A program made the position numbers and the translations under genes. A stretch of DNA of 64,000 nt, taken from Diphasiastrum complanatum. Lineage: Eukaryota; Streptophyta; Lycopodiopsida; Lycopodiales; Lycopodiaceae. The notes below the pieces were generated by a model. The model had not been told where the DNA came from. It made no database searches and was given only the letters and a program-made list of their open reading frames with translations. This document shows positions 1 through 12,422 of this stretch, piece after piece (positions within the stretch are counted from its first letter, which is position 1; every line of letters begins with the position of its first letter). The stretch is taken from the NCBI GenBank assembly GCA_029204225.1, contig CM055098.1, positions 47,307,939 to 47,371,938 of the forward strand. Direction: 5' to 3'.

Positions 1-1700
1 TTCTTATGCTAGTTGTTGGCAAAAACTTTTGTAGCTAACTTATCTTGGCCAATCTACAACCTTTGGTGTGTGCAACTCTATTGCAAATTTAGAGCTTTAA
101 CTTAAAAAGTTGGTTTTACTATGCTACTTTTTAGACATAATTAATTTCAACCTCTAAGCAAGACCCTCCTAAAGACATGCTTTGGGTTTTTATTGCAAAG
201 GGTCATATGTTAGATACTATCTTCAGGACATTAAGTGATATAAACCTTTTGATAACATCCTAGTTAAATGTGTGGTAGCAAAAGATGCATCTTCAATAAA
301 GCACACATCCAAATTGTGTCCAATGTATCATAAGAGGCCTATTGATATTCCATAAAGGGGAAAAGGGGAAAAAGTGAAACTAAGCTTTCAACTCAAGTTA
401 AGCAACACCTCTCCTCTCTTGGATAGAGTTAGCTAGGTGTGAAATGTGTCCAATGTCTTAAAGTGGAATAGGGTATTGAAATTTCATAAAAATATTAAAA
501 AGAATCCAAGCTTTGAGCTCAAGGAATGTATAATTTAACATGAGCCGCCTCTCCCTTAAGATATGACAACCTAATCTAATGAATAGAGTTATCTAGTTAT
601 GAAATTAAAGGTCCACTCCTATGAGTTGGAAAAAACATGCATATTTGTGTCATCTTATGGGTGGGTTGTATTATGTCACATAAACAAACTGAAAGGCAGC
701 TGCAATGTAACCTCTTTTATTGCAAAGCAGCCAATAAAAAACGTGTGAAATGCAAATTATTGCTCAGCCTCTTATTTGTTTATAGAAGGGTGAGCAATAC
801 TTTTTCTTTTCTTTTGATTTTAAGTATGTATGCTGACCCCTTTTGTGTACCAATGTGTCTGTCCCAGCTTTAAAGCAGGAAACTCATGTGGCTCTACAAA
901 TTAGAATTCTACAACGCTGCTAAGGCCTGTCCTATTCTGTACAAACTACAAACCAGAGTAAAATGAGTACCACTTTTTCCTGCCAGCTTCTGCCATTGCT
1001 GGACTCTGGACTGGACCTAACCTAAATGATCATACATTTTCAATTTTAAAATTCAATTTGGCTGCTACAATGTAAGCAGATCTTTCCTCTCTAGGAAAAA
1101 GTTTAGTCAATTTATTATTCACCTATTCTTATTCTCCATATGCTTCAGACATCCTGCTTCCAGTTCAAGTCTCTGACACACCCCATCCATCTATGCCTCT
1201 GACAGTACGGGTGGAGATTCTTACTCTTAGCCATGGCTCTGGAATAAGGCTTAAAAGTTAGAGTGATTAGTGATTATGCAGGAGGAGGAACCAGACGTCA
1301 CCAGAGTGACAGAGTCTGGACTCTGGAGTATAGTACCTTGGAGAATAGTTTTTGTGGGTATGGTTACTGTCCTGGCAGACTCCAGTGGCAAGGTTTGAGG
1401 AGTGTATATCTGATGTGGATTGTACAGCACTCTTACCTCCTAACCGATAGATGTGTGTAGTTGAGGATTTGAAGGGCTCAAGAGAGGGCCGTGTTATAGT
1501 ACAGATCGACCAGTTGGACTGGGTAGGTTAGTTCCTCCTCTCTATCCTACCCACATCACCATGGCTTTCTCTGCTCTGGAGTCTGTGTGAGCCCTGAGAA
1601 TTCGTGCTGTTGTTGCAGCTGTTGCTGCAGGGGAAGATTGTTGTTGATCCAATGCGATCAAGAGAGAGAAAGGGGGGAAGGGAGAGAAAGGGGAGAGAGG
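1..1700. other. Gene-free upstream region
   Basis: I see no coding region or recognisable transposon here. The few open frames (for example 637-873 and 1263-1460) are short and lack any domain, charge pattern or codon bias that would support a protein. The sequence is AT-rich up to about 1150 and more mixed afterwards. It probably contains distal promoter sequence of the GRAS gene, but no single site can be defended. Confidence 0.5.
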
Positions 1701-2618
1701 GAATAGGACCCACACACACCTTCATCTCTTTCTGCAAGTCTCTTTCGTCGTCTGCGCTATCATTTCACTAGCTTCACCGCTTTACTCAGGATCCGTCACT
1801 TTCCTTGCTAGACCTCACAAACACGGGCTCTCTCTTTCCATTTTCACTATTTCACTCTTGCTCCATCTCTTTCTCGCTCTGTCTCCCTTTTCTCTCTTTC
1901 GCTCTTTCTCCACCTCTGTATCGGACCTCTGTCCCTGTAAGCTGACCTTATAATCTGTTGCTCTATTACCAATCCTTCTCTTCCCGTTCCTGCTTTTTTG
2001 CTTTCATTACAACCAACTCCCTCAGTCTTGTCTCTCTGCTACTTCTGTGTAAGTTTATAGTGATTTTCCTGCTTATAGCATACTTCGTATACTGATAACT
2101 GTGGACACCGATTTTCTTACTGCACTTCTGTGAGGTCAATTTCTTTGCAGCTATTGCAAGGCTAATTGTCTTGCTCTTGTTTTGCCGAGCACTCCATTTG
2201 TGAGGGCAATTTCTTATGCAGCTGTTGCAAGTTTGAGCTTCTGCTGCTGGAATCCAAACACAACACCAGTTTATAATTTGGTTTCATTACCTTGTGGATA
2301 TGTGAAGCTGACCCTGCTGCACAGGCGCAATCTACTCTTGCTCCCATAATATGTGAGCCCATGTTGCTGATCAATTCTAGCGATTTCCTCACCAAATTGA
2401 GAGTCGATCATCAGAAGCTGGATCAGACAACTTTTGTTAGAAAGATTTGTAGCATGGATTGTGTGCGAGGTCAGGAGGAGATTGATGATGCCAAAAATCT
2501 TACATAGATCCAGCCTCTTCAGCCTGACCAAGCAAATCTCCCACTAGAAGAGTTCTTGTAGCTTGAGAGAGAGGGAGAGAGAGAGAGAGAGAGTCCTTCG
2601 AAGAAAAGCATAGTTGCT
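1700..2618 (+). promoter_or_regulatory. Pyrimidine-rich core promoter and 5' leader of the GRAS gene
   Basis: From about 1790 to 2045 the + strand is a dense run of C/T, a pattern typical of plant transcription starts and leaders. A splice-donor-like GTAAGT at 2049-2054 and an acceptor-like TTTCTTTGCAG ending at 2150 could bound a leader intron of about 102 bp. A second acceptor-like TTCTTATGCAG follows near 2220 inside a duplicated block. A GA-rich stretch at 2565-2594 lies just before the start codon. An ATG at 2292 opens a 71-codon frame ending at 2507, a possible upstream ORF if transcription starts before it. Transcription start and intron are inferences from sequence pattern only. Confidence 0.4.
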
Positions 2619-4895
2619 ATGGCGCATTTCTATGCAGATAATTCAAGCTTCATGTTCTATCACAGCACACCCTCCACTCGCTCAGACGCTTCTCTCATGG
2701 CTATAGCTCAGCAACTGCTTCAGAAACAACAGCACCATCAACACCAACAGCCACCGCCTGCGTCCGCTGATGGAAGTCAAGGCAGCAGTGGCATGACAGA
2801 AAATCCATGTCCAGTGACTCACTCTTGGAGAGGTGGGAGGACAAACTCCAGCCACGATCCATATTCTCTGCCCATCTCAAGATCCTGCTGCTCAGATGCT
2901 TTTGAGGATTTATCCTCCTCCAGCACCTCCTACTTCCTGGAGCCCACTTCTGTTCTGGATCTCTCTAGCCCATCTCTGGATTCCATGCACTCTCCCTTGA
3001 CTCTCAACGAGCAGCGATTCCAGGAAATCGAGCAATGCTTGCAGGAAGACGTGAGCCTGACAGAAAATCCCGTAATGAACAGATTTTCTACTGGCTTTGC
3101 CACCGAGCTTGCAACAGCTTCCAGCAGCAGACCTACTGACTGTGACGGAGATGTCCTTTACGAATCGGGAAAGATGGCTGACTTAAGAACAACAAGAGGA
3201 GCTACGTATTATCTGGAGGATCTGCAGGCTCTGCGATCTGGACAAAAGATTTTTTCTGATCAGAGCCAGCTGGGGATGGGCGATGGAAGCTCGGAGTGGA
3301 TGGATTGTCTGATGAATGATCTTCATGCAGAAGCGGTTGAAGTTGGAATAGCGTCATGTTTTGAGAGAAATCCCTGTGAGTCCACACACAGCTCGGAGCT
3401 TCCAGGCTATCCCTGCACGCCGGAGGAAAGTTGGAGGGAAGATTTTGCATTTGCTTGCTCTTCGGATCGGATTCCCCACACCTCCTGGACGCGAGACGCG
3501 TGCCCAGTTGATCTGCTCTCCGCATCATCGTCTGATCAGCTTCTCTCTTCTAGTAATTTCACCTCTCTAGCATTGCCACGGCAGCAGCCTCAGTATCCCT
3601 CGCATTTGCTAGCGCTGTCCAAACTTTGTCCACCTCAGGATCGCCCAGCAGGTCACGTTTTTGATAGAAGAGATGCGCTTTGTGTGTTGACAAGGGCAGG
3701 ATTGCTGGGAGTACATCTAGAGAGAAAAGGTGGCGATGAAGGTGTTAGATTGTTGCAACTTCTGATTGATTGTGTGGCAAGTATCGAAACAACCTCCATG
3801 GCAGGATCGTTAGCAACGCCAGGACGAGGAACATCGCATTGCACAAATGCCATGATGAAATTGAGAGAGCTTTCTTCTGCATACAGCGATCCGTTGCAAA
3901 GGGTAGCATCCCATTTCACAGACGCCATGGCTGCTCGCCTGGAAACCGATCCAGCAGCAGCAGCCCATGAACCCTCGAGGGATGAGAGCCTAGAGGATAT
4001 GGTGATGGCCTTTCGAGCGTTCAACGAAGCTTGTCCTTATATTAAATTTGCTCACCTCACAGCAAACCAAGCAATCCTGGAGGCGATGGAGACAGCAGAC
4101 AAGGTTCATATAATCGATTGTGGCATAGTTCAGGGCGTGCAATGGGCAGCTTTATTGCAAGCCTTCGCTACCCGGCCTGCGGGAGCCGTCCCTCCCAAGA
4201 TCAGAATCACCGGCATCGCGAGCCCCAAGCTCGGCACCGACCCATCCGCCGCCCTCGCTGCCACAGCAAAACGCCTCACCGAGTTCGCAAACCTCCTCAA
4301 CCTGCAATTTGAATTCTGTCCAGTTTCCACCAAGCTGGAGGATTTAGACCCATCCATGCTCAGATTAGACCACAACGAAGTCCTTGCAGTAAATTTTATG
4401 TTCGAGCTGCATCACCTTCTGGATGATTCTCTTCAACACCTCCGAAGAACTCTTAGGCTTGTGCAGCTCCTTAGCCCAGCAGTGATCACAGTGGCAGAAT
4501 TTGAGGCCAGCATAAATGCAGCTCCACTCCAGACCAGATTCCTCAACGCCTTCTGCTTCTATGCTGCGCTGTTTGATTCCCTGGATGAAACTATGGCCCG
4601 GGAGGATCCAGAGAGAGTCAAAGTCGAAAGACTATTCTTTGCAAAAGAGATTAAGAACATGATGGCTGCTGATGGGGCAGAAAGAAAAGAACGGCGAGAA
4701 AGTACCGATAATTGGAGGAGACTGATGGATAGAGCAGGCTTCAGGAGCGCACCGCTCAGCTACTATGCTATAAGTCAAGCTCGCCTGCTATTATGGCTGT
4801 ATTGCGAGAATTTTACACTGATGCAAGTGCCTGGATGCCTCTCCCTTTGCTGGCTGGAGCACCCCATTGTCACAGTCTCAGCCTGGCATTGCTGA
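2619..4895 (+). CDS. GRAS-family transcription factor, SCL4/SCL7 type
   Basis: A 758-residue single-exon protein; GRAS genes are commonly intron-less. The N-terminus carries LMAIAQQLLQKQQ (about residues 26-38) followed by a His/Gln/Pro-rich run, a signature I associate with SCARECROW-like 4/7. Residues about 75-345 are Ser-rich and probably disordered. The GRAS domain fills the C-terminal half: first leucine-rich region (LLQLLIDC near 378), VHIID at 496-500 within VHIIDCGIVQGVQWAALLQA, second leucine-rich region (VLAVNFMFELHHLLDD near 588), PFYRE-equivalent around 650-690 with ERVKVERLFF, then the SAW region with WRRLMDRAGF and a final SAWHC. GRAS proteins act in the nucleus as transcriptional regulators or co-regulators; SCL4/7 members are linked to stress responses. 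It is longer than typical angiosperm SCL4/7 proteins, mainly in the N-terminus. The frame has no lesions, so this looks like a functional host gene. Confidence 0.93.
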   Translation: MAHFYADNSSFMFYHSTPSTRSDASLMAIAQQLLQKQQHHQHQQPPPASADGSQGSSGMTENPCPVTHSWRGGRTNSSHDPYSLPISRSCCSDAFEDLSSSSTSYFLEPTSVLDLSSPSLDSMHSPLTLNEQRFQEIEQCLQEDVSLTENPVMNRFSTGFATELATASSSRPTDCDGDVLYESGKMADLRTTRGATYYLEDLQALRSGQKIFSDQSQLGMGDGSSEWMDCLMNDLHAEAVEVGIASCFERNPCESTHSSELPGYPCTPEESWREDFAFACSSDRIPHTSWTRDACPVDLLSASSSDQLLSSSNFTSLALPRQQPQYPSHLLALSKLCPPQDRPAGHVFDRRDALCVLTRAGLLGVHLERKGGDEGVRLLQLLIDCVASIETTSMAGSLATPGRGTSHCTNAMMKLRELSSAYSDPLQRVASHFTDAMAARLETDPAAAAHEPSRDESLEDMVMAFRAFNEACPYIKFAHLTANQAILEAMETADKVHIIDCGIVQGVQWAALLQAFATRPAGAVPPKIRITGIASPKLGTDPSAALAATAKRLTEFANLLNLQFEFCPVSTKLEDLDPSMLRLDHNEVLAVNFMFELHHLLDDSLQHLRRTLRLVQLLSPAVITVAEFEASINAAPLQTRFLNAFCFYAALFDSLDETMAREDPERVKVERLFFAKEIKNMMAADGAERKERRESTDNWRRLMDRAGFRSAPLSYYAISQARLLLWLYCENFTLMQVPGCLSLCWLEHPIVTVSAWHC

Positions 4896-6407
4896 GAGCT
4901 TCGTTTCAGGATCTATACTCCCTTCGTTTTCAGTTTCTTTTCTTGTACTGATAGAAACAAAGAAAAGTGCAACGATCACACCGTTGGCAAACAGATGTTG
5001 AGAGCTTATTTGGGGGTGGGGGGGGATGGCGGGGGACAGTTTTTACTTTTGTCCATTATAGCAGTGTATATATTTCCTTCTTTTTTTTTTGGGATAAGTG
5101 TGTCATGTACGCTGGATTTTAATTGTTGTTCTGAATGCTTTATCTTTCCTCTGCTGTGAATTCAGCCTATGAGAGCAATGTGGATTGTGAGTTTATTCTA
5201 CAACCCAATACAGTAAACAAGTCAACTTTTTGCTCGTATTTAGGACAAGCTCCTATTTACCTACAGAAAGCAGAACTCTCTGTTTTATGTTTTGATTCCA
5301 GCAAGCAAACGAGCGGTCACTGGTACCAACAATTTCTGTACAACCTACAGTATCAATGCATTTTCACCTGGATATTTCTTTCTTCTGATTGTCCTTGTCA
5401 CTGTTTGCTTCACAAATATAAGCAGGATCGTCCTTTATATAGCCTAAATGCATTCACCTGCTGGATCATAAAATGCCTTTAACTGCTTATTGAAGACAAT
5501 TGAGTTGATTATAATCTCTTGGGCAGGTTGGTTTTTAGACTGATGAGGCATGACATGTTTGAGTGCTCAATTTGAGTGGCGCTCTTCAAGCTGTGCAATC
5601 AAGAGCATGAAGGCTTCTGACGAGGTCCAATTATGTAGGAAGAACCCGTCACCCAATTAGAATATATAAGCAGCACGGCTTGGTAAAATAGCAACACAAA
5701 GATTTGCTGACATGTAATAGAACTTCTAGAAGTTCGCCATGCATCATTGATTGAAGATTGCTAAAAGAAAAACCTCCTTTTAACAAGGATAAATGTTTTC
5801 ATCCCTCGGTGCTTGTCACTCATACAAAGCTTGTTTAAACAAAATTTGTGAGACACCAATAAGATGTGTAACTTGAGTGTAATCTCATGTGCTAGCTCTA
5901 TGATCTGCTATTCTTCTGTTTTTTTAATTTGTGGTCCACCATTTCTTCTATGATTGACAAACAATTAGTCTTAGGAGATGAAAGTTGTATATTCTCATGA
6001 TCTTGTGGATGAGTAAAGTCCATCTCAAGGAGCCCTTCAACACCATATCACTTATTGGAAGACTTTAGTGGTAAATTTTTTACTTCTAGTGGAAAAACCT
6101 AAGTATTTATAAGAAATGTAGTTGATCTAACAATCAATTAGCAATATGTACACTTAATTATGTGCATCACATAGCAAGGCCAAGCCAAGTTAGGGGGGTT
6201 TTGGCTTGTATGGATTATAGTAGTCAATGTTTGATCTTTAGCCAAGTTTGATCACACATCTAGAATCATCAACAACATAGAAATCGCTACTTTATGCATG
6301 CTAGAATTTAGAAATGCATCAAGATCTGATCATAACCACTTAGATCTGACTTAGTATTGTCCCTATTGATCAGGTCTTGTGATGGTTAGATATATGAGTG
6401 AACCAGC
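4896..6407. other. GRAS 3' UTR and gene-free intergenic DNA
   Basis: The first 200 or so bases after the stop contain poly-G and poly-T runs and probably include the 3' UTR. The remainder is AT-rich and has no frame I would defend; the 115-codon frame at 5135-5482 has no recognisable features. The stretch ends where the LTR of Copia E2 begins with TGTGAAGAATTTC at 6408. Confidence 0.5.
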
Positions 6408-6716
6408 TGTGAAGAATTTCAGATCATTAAGATCCAAAATATCCCTTTGATCTATGCTTAGAAAGACAAGCAAATCACCATCCTTGCCAATGTAGAAAAA
6501 CCAATATCTACACTATGAATGAGATGCAAACTCGAATAGATCTTGATCAAACATCAATCAAGACATAAAATAATGTTGATGTTCGTACACAAACAGTAAG
6601 CCACTGTATTTCACACGTGTGGATCTGAGAATAGCATTTAATGAGCATTCCACCAAGATATCAAGTATAGTGCACCAATGGATAGTAAAACCCAAAGAGA
6701 ACCATTTACAAGAATG

Positions 6717-6720
<4 letters not shown>

Positions 6721-6774
<54 letters not shown>
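6721..6774. repeat. (AG)n microsatellite inside the E2 LTR
   Basis: An uninterrupted AG dinucleotide run of about 54 bp. In the sense of the LTR (- strand) it is a CT run just downstream of the TATA box, so it would sit at the start of the element's transcript. Confidence 0.95.
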
Positions 6775-6775
<1 letters not shown>

Positions 6776-7013
6776 ATGTTTTCTCTTCCCATGAGTTACA
6801 TCGTTTTATAGCAGGTCCAAACCTAAATTCAAACTTTGGTTTCCTTCCATAATGAAAACCCTAGTATTTTTGTGACTAGATTCAATGTATTTTGAATCTC
6901 TTCAAAACTCATGTTCTATAGTTTCCCACACTTTCCAAAAGTGTTTATTCAAATGCTTTTAGACTAATATAACTGCTTTTAGTCAATTGCCAAATATACA
7001 AATATGACCAAAA

Positions 7014-7276
7014 ACTTAGAATTTGCTTTGCACAGGAACACAGATCATGCTACACAGTAACACAGACAGAAAATCACTCTCCTCACCAAGCTCACATAGC
7101 AACTATATTTCTCAAAATGAAATTACACTGTACATATAGTTGTTCACTCAGACAACCCATGCATGACCCAGGTTGCCGTTGGCGGGACGCGTGTCTCGTC
7201 GACTTGCCTCGTGGCGAGGCCAACTGATCCTTATCCACTGTACAGTAACACAGTGATTCTAACTTTAATTCTAACT
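7014..7276 (-). repeat. Element A 3' LTR
   Basis: 263 bp, matching 12423-12698 closely. The main difference is a block of about 13 bp (ATAGGACCCACAG) present only in the other LTR. It contains a GC-rich core (TTGCCGTTGGCGGGACGCG) unlike its AT-rich surroundings. The ends lack TG...CA: on the + strand it begins ACTTAGAATT and ends AATTCTAACT, a near-perfect inverted repeat. Confidence 0.88.
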
Positions 7277-7329
7277 CTCTCCCTTAAAGTAGAGTCACTT
7301 TTTATACAGTCATATACATAGCTTTAAAG

Positions 7330-10300
7330 TCAACAAACTTTAAATACAGAAAGTTTTGATCTAAACTTATCAAACTTTTCTCCAGTAAGTGGCTTAGTGA
7401 AAATATCAGCTAGTTGTTCTTTTGTGCTACAATGAACAACATAAATTTCATGACTTAGCAGCCTTTCACGTATGAAGTGATATTGGATCTCAATGTGTTT
7501 AGTTCTCGCATGGAACACTGGATTCTTTGCTAGCTGAATGCCACTCTGACTGTTGCTATGTAAAGTTGTGGGATTTTTCTACTTTATGCCAATTTTTTTC
7601 AAGATTTGTCTCAACCATATAGCTTCTTGTGCAACACTACACATTGCCTTATACTCTGCTTCTGTGGTGGAAAGAGCAATTGTACTTTGTTTCTTACTAG
7701 ACCAGGAAAAACAATTACCATAAAACTGGAATATATATCTTGTGGTGGATCTACGATCATCATAGTCACCTCCCCAGTCCGCATCCACATAGCCACACAA
7801 CTCAGATAAACCATCATGCTTCCTGTAAATCAAGCCATACTCTTATGTGCCTTTCACATAACGCAAAATGCGTTTAGCTGCTTTCCAATGCATTTCCGTA
7901 GGTGCTGCCATAAATTGACTTACAATGCCAACAACATAGCATATATCTAGTCTAGTTGTGGTAAGGTAAATCAAGCTCCCTACTAACTGTCTATATAGCG
8001 TAGCATCAAATGACTCTGATTCATCAAGCTTAGAAAGCTTTTTACCTGGTTCAATAGGAGTGTTTACTGGTTTGCAATCCTGCAACCTAAACCTGTGCAG
8101 CAACTCTTTGACATATTTCACCTGTGTTAAACCCACTTCATGTCCTTTTTGCCACACTTCTACTCCAAGGCAGTAATGCATCAGGCTGAGATCCGTCATC
8201 TCAAATTGTTTCATGAGGTCTTTCTTGATTATGTCTATCATCTCTTGATTATTTCCCGTAATAATCAAGTCATCAACATAAAGAGTAATCAAAGCAACCA
8301 TACCATCAAAGCATAAGACATATAGATTTGGATCAGAATGTGTTCTCACCATCCCCTTTGAACGAAAGTAGGCATCAATCCTGCTATACCATGCACGTGG
8401 TGCTTGTTTAAGACCATAAAGCGCTTTCTTCAAGCGACATACTTTATTTTCCTGTCCTTTCGTTACAAAGCCTTCAGGTTGATCCATGAACACTTCTTCT
8501 TCTAACTCACCATTTAGAAAAGCAGATTTCACATCCATCTGATGCAAAGGCCAACCAAAATGTGAAGCTAAAGCAATAAGTAGACGTAGAGTATTCGAGT
8601 ATTCTACTTACACACCAACGCAAAGGTCTCCTCATAGTCAATGCCTTTATTTTGTTCGTACCCTTTGATTACCAATCTTGCTTTGTGCTTTGCTATGCTT
8701 CCATCTGCATGGTACTTAGTTCTATATACCCATTTGCAACCAATGGGTTTCTTGCCAACTGGTGGTTCTACTAAGTCCCATGTGCTATGCTTAGCAATTG
8801 ACTCCATCTCCTCTCCCATGGCTTTGATCCAAATGTCATCATCCTTCACTTCACCATAAGTCGAAGGTTCTTTGCTTTGAATAATGCTGGATAACAGAGC
8901 ATAATTTGCTTCATACCTTTTAGGTAGTATCTTCTCTCTTGTTGATCTTCGTAGCTCTCCCTGGTTAGATGATCCTGGAAAGTCATATATGTCACGGCTC
9001 TCCAACAATCTCTCAAACCACTTAGGGAGCTTTCTGTCAGGTGATCGGCTTCTTGGTGAAAATGTATCCCACGATACATCTTCTCCTTACGTTTGTCACC
9101 TGCAATTTCAATCCTTCTTGCACCAAAAGGTTGTCCCTACCTCTCCAACCTGTTTCATGAGGTTGAGTAGTAGTATCTTGAGACGTATCCTCATGTTCAT
9201 CACTCGGAAGGTCAATGAATGGATCATCATCAGGTGGTATCCTCACTATACCATTTTTCCTACTGGATGTGTCTATCTTCTCAGCATCTTCGTCTTCATA
9301 CATCTTGGATTCATCAAAGATAACATCTCGGCTTATATGGATTTTGTTTTCGACTGGATCAAAACATCTATAGCCCTTCACGCGATCATCATATCCTAGG
9401 AATATGCACTTGATAGCTTTTACATCAAGTTTACGTCTTTCTTCCTTAGGAATGTGTATAAAGGCCTTACATCCAAAGATTCGCAAGTGGTTCACCTTTG
9501 GCTTCTTCTTTGTGAATGCTTCCTCAGGTGTAATTTTTTGTATGGCAATGGTAGGACTTCTATTTTGAAGATAGACTGCCGTGCTACATGCTTCTGACCA
9601 AAAATCTTTTGGTAATTTCATCTCAGCTAGCATAGATCTGACACTTTCCACAATCGTACAATTTTTGCACTCAGCTACACCATTGAGAGCTGGAGTATGA
9701 GCTTGCGTAAATTGTCTTTTAATCCCACATTGATCACAAAGATCATTGAAGTCATTAGACTTATACTCACCTCCACTATCTGATCTTAGGACTTTGATCT
9801 TCTTACCTGTCTGATTTTCGACCAAGTTTTTGAAGTTCTTGAAGTTATCAAAAGCATCTGATTTCTTCTTCAAGAAGTAGATCCACGTCTTACGTGACAT
9901 ATCATCAATAAAGGTCATGAAATAGAAGGCTTTTCCTAAGGACATGGTCCTCATGGGCCCGCATAAATCTGTGTGGATTAAATCCAGGATGTTCTTTGCT
10001 CTTGCAACACCTTCAAACCTGGTACGTAAAGTACCTCCCTAATCATCCTGCTTTTGCCATCAGGCAGTTGGATTGAAATTGTGCCTATCCCCTTGATCAT
10101 GCACACTTCACCATTTGCTTGTGAAACAGATGTCCCATTATCCAATGCCTTCAAACTATTGAACCAGTTCTTGTTACCTATCATGTGTCTTGTGGCTCCT
10201 GAGTCAATATACCATGCTTGATCATCTTGATTAGATGACAATGCAGATATGAAGATGCTAGAGTCTTCAATCTCACCTTCATCGACAAGGTTACCAACTT

Positions 10301-11111
10301 GTTTTGGTTTCCCCTTGCCTTGTTCCACCAGGAATTTGGGACATTCACTCTTCCAGTGGCCCTTTTTACCACAATGGAAGCACTTGCCTTTCTTTTTAGT
10401 TTTGCTGGAAGATCCCTCATCCTCCTGAGACTTGGCAAATTGTTGTTTAGTCTTCTTCTTGCCCTTGCCCTTGCCTTGTTTTTGGCGTGTTGCAAGTGCC
10501 TGATCATCAGTATTTTGACGTCTAGCTTTCACCATTTCTTGTCGTTGCTCTTCCTACATCAAGATTCCTGTGAGCTCGTCAAAGCTTGGCAATCTTTCTC
10601 TTGATGCTATTATGCTCACAAACATCTGATAGGGTTCTGCAATGCCGCATAATGCATTATACATCAGCTCTACATCACGTATGCGCTCTCCAATAGAATG
10701 CAGTTCATCTCTCATTGTCTTGATTTTGGTCATGTACGTCTGAATGTGCTCTCCTTGCTCCATGCGGGCACTATTCAACTTTGACTTCAGAAACATGATT
10801 CTTGACGGATTTGATGTCTCAAACTGCTCCTTTAGCACATCCCATGCCTGTCTGGGTGTAATAGCATCACAAATGTGGGTAATGATGTGATCCTTCACTG
10901 ACAAGTTAATGAAGGTCAAAGCTTTCCTCATCTTTTTGTCGAACACTTTGATGTCTGCTTCATTTGGCGACCTTCTCTCATCACCTGTAATGACTTCCCA
11001 CACATCTTTCTCCATCAATATGTTTTTCATTTTGAATTTCCACACTGCGTAGTTGGAAATCCCATCCAATTTGCTACTTTCACTCAAAATGGACTCTCCC
11101 ATGTTTGCCAT
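7330..11111 (-). pseudogene. Element A gag-pol polyprotein, broken
   Basis: On the - strand, gag starts at 11111 (MANMGESILSESSKLDG) and is stopped by TAG at 10554-10556, then continues in frame through a CCHC zinc knuckle (CFHCGKKGHWKSECP) and the protease site (WYIDSGATRHM). At about 10003 the frame passes straight from the end of protease (VPGLK) to the integrase start (ARAKNILDLIHTDLCG), so the GAG-pre-integrase HHCC segment is deleted. The integrase core follows (SDSGGEY; ALNGVAECKN replaces the usual QNGVAERKN). A frameshift near 9120 precedes the connection and RT start (8604-9008); another shift leads to the RT core with YVDDLIITGNN (7843-8547). RNase H lies at 7579-7833 (GYVDADWGGDYDDRRST) and its tail at 7330-7518. 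At least four lesions: a dead copy. Confidence 0.9.
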
Positions 11112-12422
11112 CGCAAAACTGCTTAAAACTTCTGCCTTAGGCTAAGAACAGTATGTCAAGGCCAACAGTGATGTCAGAAGTTGAAAATAATGACCTGCAC
11201 TTTTTTTCTTACTAGGCCACTCGCCGCTTTTCCACCAATTTGAAAGCCAAATCGGCATCGCCTTCCGAAATGCACTCAGTCGTCAATTCCCAACAATGTG
11301 CCCAGTGGAATGGTGAAACTACTTCTGGCATACTCCGAACACTTTCTCCGCTGCAACCGCTCTGTTTTGTTGTACCGTACTTACAAGTACAGTCTGGGTG
11401 CCCTTCGTTTGGAGGTTATAACCTTTCGTTTGGGTCAAAACGGGCAAAGGACCCAAAAATAGGGACTTTTCTAGCTTTTGAACTGTTTCTTCACTTTGAA
11501 GAAACTTCACTCCTCACTTGTGAAGGGACCCAGCTCAACTTTCAGTATGAAAATTTTTAATGAAGTTGAAGGCCAGAATGCACTTCAATTCTTTAGGACC
11601 CTGTTTAAAGCTCATCCAATGGCTGAACCAAATCTTGTGGTTCACATTTCTCTCCCATCACAGATGCTGGACCGTTGATTCATTTGACAGCTCATCCATA
11701 GGTTCAAAGTACATTTGGGCATCGAACTAAACTCTTGCAGATGCTATGGTCTTCGATACACTAAGCTGAGTGTTGCGTTTGGCTCGCGAACAGCCTACGA
11801 CTTCCCTGCCTGTGGTTGCGCCTTCCTTCCCTGAAAAATGTTGGATCAAGCTCTCTTGTAGGTCATTTTAAACATGATCTGAGGCCTGGAGCAGGGTCGC
11901 CCTACTGAATCCATGACTGTAGAGTGTTCAGTTAGGAAATTCCGTGGAGAAACGGTGATTTTAGCTCAACTTGACAAAGTGGCTTTTTCACCTTTTTACC
12001 GCAAATCTGCTAGGTTAACTGTCTGGAGACAAATCTCCGACACAAACCTCAGAATCTCTCCATGGCTCATTGACAATGTGATTAGCTTCCTTCTTGTCCT
12101 TACGGCATCCAAAACGGTGCACAAATAGCGAAGAAATCACCAATTATGTATAAAACTGTAACCCCAAGTTCGGTTTCAATTTTCAGCTGACTTCGAAATT
12201 GTCAATTTTTCACCAAATTTTTCCCTGTCTGATGCAATGCACAGGCTAATAATCCCTCTGCTGAGCTTAGCAAGCCTCTATAAATTAGAAACTGTGCACC
12301 AGTGCTTCTCTTTCCGTCTTCAACTCGCCGTAAAACCCCGAACTCTCAGAAGACAGTTCTCCCAAAGCTCTCTTCAACGGCGACATTGTACTGTGTACAC
12401 TCCCTGTACGGCTCTAATATCA
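11112..12422 (-). other. Element A 5' leader
   Basis: About 1.3 kb between the primer-binding site (12410-12422 on the + strand) and gag. The frames at 11240-11560 and 11913-12128 have no recognisable content. It is longer than the roughly 600-nt leader of intact element E, so it may carry an unrelated insertion or packaging sequence. Confidence 0.55.

Noticed and set aside
3202-3528. Antisense and alternate-frame ORFs inside the GRAS gene
   Set aside because: Shadows of the GC-richer coding sequence, with no domain and no independent promoter.
5135-5482. 115-codon frame downstream of the GRAS gene
   Set aside because: No recognisable motif, unremarkable composition, no promoter or homology signal visible; likely chance.
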